From Takakia lepidozioides (taxonomy: Eukaryota; Streptophyta; Takakiopsida; Takakiales; Takakiaceae), in assembly GCA_030704615.1 (NCBI GenBank), contig CM060731.1, forward strand, positions 62,662,756 through 62,726,755: a DNA stretch of 64,000 bases, in the 5' to 3' direction. The number at the start of each line of letters is the position of its first letter. The stretch's first letter is position 1. Made by a program: the position numbers and the translations under genes. Below are positions 55,405 through 64,000 of the stretch, in pieces. The notes under the pieces were generated by a model. The model saw nothing but the letters and a program-made list of their open reading frames with translations, had not been told where the DNA came from and did not search any database.

Positions 55405-58400
55405 ATGGAGCCTTCGGGTACCAAGGCGGCATGGTTGTCTCTCGCGGTGGCAGCAATGGTAGGGGCCAGTGTTTCTGCTGCATCGGCATTTTTGATGCAT
55501 AGACGGGCCCTGCACCAATTGCTGGCCCGGATGGACATGGAATCCGGAGATCACAAGCGAAGGAAAAAAGGGCGGCGACAACGACGTTCCACCGGGGATA
55601 GCAGCACAACATCAGTCCCTGAAATTACGCTCTGTAATGGCGCAGAGAATGGGATATATGAAAGGGAGTCTTCGGTTCCGCGGTCCAGATCTGAAGAGGA
55701 GAGAATTGATTCATTGGCATCCATGAGTGCAATTCCGCCAGGGCTCCCTCGTGTGCACACGCCGCGAGAAGGTAAGAGCTCTTGTATAATGCGCGACTTC
55801 ACTGAATTATTTGGCCTCTGCGCAACTGCTCTTTGCTTGGTAGGCTGTCATCTATCCCCGTCCATGAAAATTCTCATTTGTCAATTCGGGATCCTTGTGG
55901 GGCAAAGATGAATGGAATCCAGTGTAATAGATACTGAACAGATTGCCAAGTGAACAATTAGTTTCGAGGAATGGGACGCTGTGAGATGCATCGAGTGGTT
56001 TTAATTTGAAAGAGAAACAATGGGCTCAATAGCCGATGAAGCATGTACAAGTCGACCTACCCTATCCCCATATGTATGAGAACTTTCCGATTGCTCACAA
56101 AAGTACCAAGAATAGACCAGGTTGGGAATTACACTCAGAAAAAGTTCTTGAAGACATCAAGCAAGCAATGAAATCCTGGGGTCTGGCGGATCTGTCAATG
56201 CTGTAAAAGTGAATCAGTGTAACTACTCGACTAGGAAAACTCAATTCATGGCTTGCTGGTTTCCCGAGGTCATCCAGGAATTAGAGCAATGATTGAGCCA
56301 GGGATTATTATTTGGGGATCTTTCCTTCATGCAAGGGTCATTTATTCCAGACATCACAGCTGCAATCAAGCTAAATTTGGATCACTTATCTGGGCGACAA
56401 TTTTTAGTAACCTCCTAAAATTTGTGAAATCAACATGGTGCTTCAAAGAATTGATAGGAAATGTCCCTGAGCAGTTTTGACAATAAAGTGTCAACATCAA
56501 TTGTGCCAAGTATTGTTGCTGAAGGGAGGAGTACACTAAACTCGGCCCGAACAGCTCTGTGTGTGTGAACAGCGAGCAATAGAGGGTGAGGGCTGAGACA
56601 CAAGGAGGCAATGCTTGACCAGAACGCAGGGGTTTGCTCATGTGGATGACAGGTAGTGTGCAGTCCAGCAGCTCATCCCGGCGTCAAACAGCACAGATGC
56701 TGCGGCCAGTTGCGGTAATCCGGCCCACCACCCCGAAGTCTCCTGTTGGGGGAGGACCTTTTGAGGACATGGAAGGCTCAGATGAAGAGGACCATGTATT
56801 ACTTAATGAGGAGGAGCAGAACTTCATGATCAGTGAGGAGATGGGGATAGATGGTGATGGCAACGAGACCTTGATGATGATGGATACAGATGCAATGGTT
56901 GGAGATGGGATGGTGAGGCTGGCCTGTGGAAATAATCTTCTCCGCTCTGAGCCGACCATGGTTAGGCAAAGGCTTAAGGTGAGGGAGATCTTGAGAGTTC
57001 CAACAAATAAGTTCCTTTCAAAGTGGTTGGTTGGGGGTTCTTACCTCAAAAACAATTCGACTGTCAATTGTATGCTGGTCTGGGACAGCACCTCCTGCCA
57101 GCTCTGCAGAATATGTGGCATTGCTTATTCTCATGTATCATAGCATGCCTTGCAAGCTGTCTTCTGTTCCACTTCAATTGAGTATACTGTCAATTTGTTC
57201 ATTTGATATTTGAAATAAACATTTATTTGTGTAAATTGGTCTCTGGAAGTAGGACGAAGCAATTGTGAAGGTGAAATCACCCACTGGTGGTAAGACAACA
57301 GCCAAACCCAACAGCCAAATGACAGCCGCCAACATCATACGGTCTCACAGCATACCTGGGGATCTTCATGGCATGCATGCTCCTCATCCTGTTGCGGCTG
57401 ACATCCTTCGGAAGGAGCCTGAGCAAGAATCTTTTGTGAGGTTAAGTGTCACACCCATTGGTATGTTTCTTTTTTTTCTCTCTCCCTTTTGCTCTCTCGT
57501 TCTTCTGGTTTTCTCTTATTGTCCAATTGGCCTGTACTCCTCTTGTGTTTTCTTTTCTCTTTCGACACGTATTATCCCTTATGAACCTGCAGTTTTACGG
57601 CAAAGTGAGAACTGGCAGGAGAGGTTCTTATCCTGGTTCTTATCCTGGTGCATCATGTACGGAAGATTTTCTAGCCCAGTGTGAGACAAGTCTACTTATA
57701 TTGAACCAATCCTCTAGAAGTTTACCTGGGGGAGGAGTTCATTGCTGGTAGACCAATACCATGCGTTGTGCTGTATATGGCATGTCCTCTATGCTACGAC
57801 CTGGTGCAGTGTTAAGGTTGGACCTTAAGTACCCAATAAAGTGTATCAAGAACTGAATTAACTTCTGTGGGGAAACTGTGGGATTTAATGTTTTTGGTGG
57901 TCAGAGGCGCCATCTGCAGAGGAAGAGGAGGTGTGCATTTTGATGGAAGAGTGCTTGGCTTTGCGTGAGAAATACGTGTTTCGAGAGGAAATCCATCCAT
58001 GGAACAAGGAGGAAATCACGGACCCTAGCACCCCCAAGCCCAACCTTGACCCTTTCCAATACAGACCGAAACCAGCCTCCACAGTATGATTTTCCATGAC
58101 ATTCTTTGTGTTGACTACTTTCTATGGTACATGAACAGTAGTTCTTGCTCACATAGTAATATTAAAGCTCGAGCCATTCTAATAATGTCATACGAGATGA
58201 AAATCATCTACCTTAGTAACTTTTTGCATGATTTGGATTACATAATTCAGCTTCAGGGTAAAATCAATATATACAGCACTTTGATAGCACTATAGGTCAA
58301 ACACTTCTCACCTGTGGATACTCTCTAGGAACTTGACCTCTCTTTGCCTTGTTGTGCAGCATGTATATGAGATGGTGGACGGGGTAGTGCGTGTCTATGC

Positions 58401-61400
58401 GGGCGAAGGACGTATGTAACAACCTCCTGACTTTGCTTGTTGTAACAACGGGGATTTGTTTTGCAATATGTGTACCAGTGCAAATGAACATTGATGATGC
58501 TTTGAAGCCCATCAAAACAGGTGATCAGAGGAGATAACAATACTTTCATATGCATCTCTCCAGCGCACTTTCTCGATGAAACTGTTCCCAGAATAAGAGA
58601 CCTGAAAGTAGGTGTGTTTGCCTGAGAATCCAACCATTCTCATGACCATTCTACAACCATCATAGCTTCAATCCACGGAAACACAGTCATCACATTCCTG
58701 TATACCACTGCAATGCAGCAGAAAGGTCTTATCCTCATACCCCAGTAATATTGTCAAAAGATCTCTACACGTCCCATTAAGGCTATTTGCTGTATTGAGA
58801 TTGGGTGGCATCCTGATGGTTTGCATTTTGGATTCAGAAACAGAAGAACTTTTTCCAGTCTATGATGCCACCAGTTTCTTCACCGATTTGCACCGAGTAC
58901 TCAGAATCATAGCGCTCGGGAATGTGCGCACTCTCTGCCATCACCGCCTGCGGTTGTTGGAGCAGGTAAGGATGGCCCTTCTTTAGCTTTTCTACCAAAG
59001 AGTCTGGCTGCGACAGCTGACAAATATGAGCTCAGGATTCTCACTATGCACATCTCTGTGGTTGGTTGCAGAAGTTCAGCCTTCACCTGATGCTGAATGC
59101 TGACCGTGAGTTTCTGGCACAGAAGAGTGCCCCACATCGAGATTTCTATAATGTGCGGAAGGTAGATACGCACGTGCATCATTCGTCATGCATGAACCAG
59201 AAACATCTTCTGCGTTTTATCAAATCAAAGCTTCGTAAGGAGCCTGATGAGGTGAGAGACAACAAAATACGCATTTGATATGCGTAGCATCAATTTGATT
59301 TTTCATGTCTTGCAAAGAGGAACTTGGATGTAATTGCCCTATGATTGTAACTGCTCTGGGTTATTTGCACACATGTAACTGAAGACATCCTGTCTAATTT
59401 TGTGAAGTTTCGGTTTGTACTGAAGTAGCCCTAAGACTCCACTAGTCAAGTTCATTTTCCTGCTTGGTTTCTCCTCCCTGCTAATCGCCCAGAGTTTGCT
59501 GCTTCCAGTGTCTGCTTGGGGCTTATGAGATATTCCTTTGCTCATGAGGCCTGATGTGTGTATGGTGCAGGTGGTCATTTTCCGGGATGGAAAACACCTT
59601 ACACTTAGGGAGGTATTTGAAAGCCTGGACTTAACTGGGTAAGCCCATGTCGACTGTGTTCATCATTTTCCTTTTGGAAGTTCTCCTGAAATCCTTTGGT
59701 CATGTGTGCATTCAAGTGAGTAAAACATACGTAGTGTGTGTCGATACTCTTGTTTTCTACTGCAGATAGTAACCTTGCCATATACTTGCAACCACAGTTG
59801 GGCGCAGCCTGTAATCCAGCGAGAGTTGTGAGAATTCTTCTAGGACTAGGAAATGAAATGAAATGAAATGAGATGGTGCTTTATAACGTCCGCGGAAAGC
59901 TCATAGAGCTTATGGGACAAAATGGAAGAAAACATGAGAGAGGAAACAAAACCAAAGCCAAGAATAAGAACTATTGTTCGAGTGATTGTCTAAGGGTGAA
60001 GGCCTCGTGTAGGTAAGCTTCCAAGCATTTCTGATCCTCATAGTGGAAGACTTCAGTGAGAGATTGGGAATTTCCTGGCTGCGCCTGTGCAAGCTGGACA
60101 TAGGCGGTCCTCCCATTGAAGGTTGTCCATCTGCCAGTCTCTATCTGTAGGTTTTGGGAACCCACCCTGAACCGCCTCAATGCCCTCAGGAGGGAAGGAG
60201 ATAAAGATGCCGAAAGGTAATTGGGCCTCAAGATTCTATCATCTCGGAGCACCAAGAATGTCTCTCGATAGAAGTGGAGCTTTGTCGTGAGATTGGGTAG
60301 CTTCCAAGTTCTCTTGACATGTAATTCCATAAGCTCTCTCCTAATGAGTCTGTTGCGGTCCTCTCTGGATGTGATGTCCACCCCTTCTGGAAAGACAGTG
60401 AGTTAGAGACATCACATATGCTTTTCACATGAGATAGTGTGTGGTGTGATGTGGTTCTGCCTCAATAATGTGGTAAGCCTAGAGAGACTAACAGAGTTGG
60501 CAGTTGCATGGGGAATTGGCAAACAGATATGACCTCAATGTGGATTTGCTGGATGTACATGCGGACAAAAACACATTCCATCGCTTTGACAAATTTAATC
60601 TCAAGTACAACCCTTGTGGTCAAAGCAGGCTGAGAGAGATTTTCTTGAAGCAAGACAACCTTATTCAAGGTTGCACTCGTAAAGTGGCTGACTTTTCTTT
60701 TTGGTTGCATTCTCACTAGGTCTAAATATCGTCCATTTGTGACTGCAGTTGGCCCTTGGTAGAGGGCTCTCATTCTAAATGGAACTCTGAAACCTAGTAG
60801 TCATCAAGTGAGGAATTGGTCAGTCTCACCTCCTTTTCACTGGGAACCTATCAGTTCCATGTCCATTGTTTGTGGTCCCTATCGTTGAAGGTAAGAGAGG
60901 AAATTTATCCTGCTGGAAATCCAGCTGCATATTGTTTGTAGCTGTAAGTCTGGCTAAGACATGGCCATGATCATGACTAAGACTGCCATCATACATGGTT
61001 GGGTTTTGGAATTGTTTCAGGGCGCTTTTTGGCGGAGTTGACGAAGCAAGTATTTTCTGACCTTGAAGCAAGTAAATACCAGGTCTGTGTTCTACCCCCC
61101 ATTTCTCATCATCAACCTCTAGAGTTCTTATTGAGCGAGATTGTGGTCAACAGTGGACCCCTGTACCATTATTGGACTCTGTAATTTTATGGCATCAGGA
61201 AGTGCTAAACATGTACAGGAATCTTTCTACCTCTTTGTGAAACATAAGGTGGTCCTTGAGATTACCCTTTGCTTCTTTCTTGGTAATCGAGCTGACCATT
61301 GTACTACATTTGCAAGTGTTCTTTCTCTTGGTTACCAAAAGAGCAGCTAGTTTGATACCCATTTGATATAAATTTGAAGATTCTGTCACTCTCCCCTAAT

Positions 61401-63784
61401 GCAGGTTCTATACACAGTGCATGAGTTCTGGGCTGTGATGGCATGCACATGATGCAGATGGCGGAGTATAGGATATCAGTATACGGGAGACAGCAGAGCG
61501 AGTGGGATCAATTGGCAAGCTGGATTGTCAACAATAAGTTATATAGTGAAAATGTTGTATGGCTAATACAGGTACATTAAACTCTACATTGTTCTGGTTT
61601 GCTTAGAAAGGTAGATGCAGTTGACAACATACAAAGAGACTGGAAAGAGACAGGTGGAGATATGAAATGAAAATTAAAACATATGGGAGACATCAGCTAA
61701 AGTCTCAGAAGAGCACAGAGATAGGCCTAAGGAGCCTACACAATACTGCCATAACATTCATACACGTGACAGGGGAGATCTCATGAACTGAAGTTGAATC
61801 ACTTGTGGGAGGACCTTTAGTTTTCCACCCTGCCACGTAGTTACAGAATATAGTCTGCAGCTTCTAGATTTGGCATTGATCTGAGGGTCTTTGGTTGTTG
61901 GTTGTTGATGCAGTTGCCACGATTGTACAATGTGTACAAGGAGATGGGCATTGTGACATCTTTCCAGACAATTTTGGACAACGTGTTTATCCCTCTCTTT
62001 GAGGTCACTGTTGATCCAGCCTCTCACCCTCAGCTCCATGTTTTCCTTGAGCAGGTGACCAATCTCACTCAACCAGCCAGCTACACACTTTCTCCTTTTG
62101 ACTTCACGTTATCACTTAGGATTCTGTTTCTCAGAGATTATTCTCTGATGCTACGGCCTTGACTAGGAGATAAAACCAGTGGCGCACTTGCTCCAATGAC
62201 AAATAGAAGTGGTAGATGATCTGCTTAGGAACCTTCACCCCTCTTTTAAGATCAAATTTTTTCTTGAAGTCTAGAAGCTGGATGACTTGGAAAAGAGTAA
62301 ATGGGGTTGCTTGTCAAGGGGCGCTGTGAGGGCCAGGGTTCGAGGTAAGTTGTGGTCACATTGCAGTTGCCAACAGTGTGTACTGTGACTCACAGGTGGT
62401 GGGGTTTGATATGGTGGATGACGAGAGCAAGCCTGAAAGACGGCCAACGAAGCATATGCAGACGCCTGAACAGTGGAACAACCCCTTCAACCCGGCATAT
62501 TCATATTGGGCATATTATGTCTATGTCAATCTCTATGTCCTTAACAAGGTACTGTCTTGTGTTTGGGGGGGGGATTTTGTCACTGCTGGCCAGATCTGAA
62601 TCTTAGTGTCTGGTGTTCTACGTGGCTACATGAAGTTCTTGTTTCTCTGTTCATTTAGATGGGCTCAACCACTGCAAGATTCCTGGATGGGGGTGGTGTA
62701 CATTTTGTTTTCTATATGGTTCATTTTCAATTGAAGTTCCACGTACTGGGCATCTGTGTTAGTCCTTGGGCTACTATAGTGGTCCTGAATTTGCATTGAG
62801 AAGGATGGCAATTGTAGTCTTCAAATGAACGTTCGATTTCCTGTAACAGGATCATTGTCAACTGAGTGTGAGTGCTTGGCAATGTCGGCTGGGTTTCAGC
62901 CCTGGTGGGTTGAAGTCTCACAACTGGCACCAGGAGTTATATCAGTACCATGCTCTCAGAGTTACAGCCAATGTTCAAAGGAACACTACCCATTGCTTAC
63001 TGTTATAATTGAATTGATTTTTAATCTCAAGTTCTTTTACCCAGAAGTGCAGAATTGGTGTATGTCTTCTTCATCTTTCCCCTATCTGTTTTTGTTCTAT
63101 TCCTTCTCATCATTCCCACTGAGTTGTACTGTAATCGCTGTGCAGCTGCGCGAGTCCAAAGGAATGACCACCATCAAGTTTCGGCCACATTCAGGCGAGG
63201 TAGACAATTTGTGAAACTAGCAATTGTCATACTGCTTTCACCTAATTAGTCTTGATTCCCTTCTTGCCAAAACAGGGATCTTGATTCTGCTATTTCTGCT
63301 ACAAGTTCCTGTTCTAATACTCTTACTTGGATGAGTAGGCGGGAGATCTCGACCATCTGGCCGCCACTTTTTTGTTGGCACATAGCATAGCCCATGGAAA
63401 TAATCTCCGCAAGTCTCCTGGACTACAGTACCTGTACTACCTTGCACAGGTCTTACCTTCCTCCCTTCCTAATTTAAAGCCATTTCCATTTTGTTTCTGG
63501 GTGTGAACTTGATTTTAGTATTTTAGTTGCTCTCTCCTGTCTTGCCATCTGTACATTTACAGCAGTCCTTATCCAGTGCCAATCCAATGGACCTTGTGCC
63601 ATTTCTCCAGATTGGACTGGCCATGTCACCTCTTAGCAACAACTCGCTCTTTTTGGACTACCATCGCAACCCTTTTCCCATGTTCTTTGCAAGGGGGCTC
63701 AACGTGTCTCTCTCCACCGATGACCCGCTCCAAATTCATCTTACTAAGGAACCTCTTGTAGAAGAGTACAGCATTGCCACCCAG
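55405..63784 (+). CDS. AMP deaminase (FAC1-type), 16 exons seen, 3' end outside the window
   Basis: Deaminates AMP to IMP in purine metabolism. ATG 55405 gives [20 protein letters not shown] and a membrane anchor (residues about 8-31), then [10 protein letters not shown] as in plant FAC1. Exons: 55405-55771, 56653-56978, 57253-57460, 57905-58083, 58361-about 58411, 58838-58965, 59072-59251, 59571-59638, 60527-60669, 61021-61082, 61458-61571, 61914-62054, 62396-62548, 63146-63199, 63339-63449, 63611-63784; phases fit across each border checked. Conserved sites: VDTHVHHS (zinc ligands, exon 7), [20 protein letters not shown] (exon 9), HSIAHG (exon 15), [10 protein letters not shown] (catalytic Asp pair, exon 16). 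The last exon seen ends EEYSIATQ; roughly 100 more residues are expected. No stop or frameshift in the exons, so the gene looks intact. Intron 8 has a LINE fragment. Confidence 0.95.
59850..60391 (-). mobile_element. LINE 3' fragment in AMP deaminase intron 8
   Basis: Antisense copy of the family at 39372-40037 ([60 protein letters not shown]). It is 5'-truncated at about 60391 and ends at 59850 with an (ATTTC)n-type tail (GAAATGAAATGAAATG on the plus strand). No clean target duplication found. Confidence 0.85.
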
Positions 63785-64000
63785 GTATTCCATTTTTAAC
63801 TTTGGTGGTATTGCGTAGGTAGTTTGTAATGTATGGAATGGAGAATTACCATAAACAAATTCATGTTCACATGTGAAATGGCTGGTATGCATGGTTCAGG
63901 TCATGCAAATCCATGGCAATTCTCTTAAAAAAGTTGGGACTCCACTCTAGTGACAGCACAGCATTCTGTCAATCTATTTTCAAGTTTAGTAGCTTTAAAA
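63785..64000. other. Start of the next AMP deaminase intron
   Basis: Begins GTATTCC after exon 16; no acceptor seen before the window ends. Confidence 0.6.

Noticed and set aside
55772-56652. Coding-like words in AMP deaminase intron 1
   Set aside because: Short, with stops, and exons 1 and 2 join in phase without them.
63552-63610. Extension of AMP deaminase exon 16 upstream to the CAG at 63561
   Set aside because: The family reads directly from LYYLAQ to IGLAMSP; the acceptor at 63610 gives that, and the extra codons would be an insertion.

Overview
The window is nuclear DNA of a plant-lineage eukaryote. Genes carry GT-AG introns, the one clear housekeeping gene is an AMP deaminase with the N-terminal membrane anchor seen in plant FAC1-type enzymes, there is a plant-type PPR fragment, and most of the rest is plant-type transposable elements. 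A charophyte alga such as Chara is my best guess; this is inference only.

Layout: 1-903 is a decayed chromovirus fragment (-). 904-3480 is a second decayed Ty3-like element (+) whose central gag is inverted. 3485-9421 is a hAT-like element: a BED/DUF659/hAT-dimerisation transposase reading frame broken by in-frame stops, flanked on both sides by long arrays of GCGACCGCC/GGCGGTCGC hairpins. 9423-12965 is the 3' part of an LTR retrotransposon with coiled-coil and 409-aa reading frames of unknown function, a polypurine tract and a 3' LTR carrying a CACAGCC minisatellite.

13025-29270 holds two divergent intron-containing genes: a DDE-transposase-like gene (-) and a nine-exon gene (+) that looks like a ParB-like domain plus an N4/N6 DNA-methyltransferase domain. 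Introns of the second gene carry eleven copies of a 24-nt palindrome. Its first intron also holds a 6,967-bp Ty3 chromovirus (17872-24838) with 722-bp LTRs, tRNA-iMet primer site and 5-bp target duplication TCAAA.

31238-49430 is a nest. The 5' LTR of a retrotransposon (same family as the 12120 LTR) is split by a 15,329-bp CACTA element (31459-46787) with exact 19-bp terminal inverted repeats and 3-bp duplication AGC. The CACTA element carries a TNP2-type transposase gene (-), a captured PPR fragment interrupted by a LINE tail, and a TnpA-like gene (+) containing an FCP1/NIF-type HAD phosphatase domain and two LINE pieces in its first intron. Retrotransposon gag with three zinc-knuckle-like motifs follows.

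49990-54560 holds two opposed LINE fragments, one hit by a solo LTR and the other by a 140-bp insertion with an 8-bp duplication. 54734-54879 is a tRNA-derived SINE with a perfect 13-bp duplication. 55405 to beyond the window end is the AMP deaminase gene (16 exons seen), with a LINE fragment in one intron.

The strongest candidates for something undescribed are the ParB/methyltransferase gene with its intronic palindromes, the FCP1-domain CACTA protein, and the hairpin-array hAT element. Domain names were assigned by eye from motifs; no database search was run.
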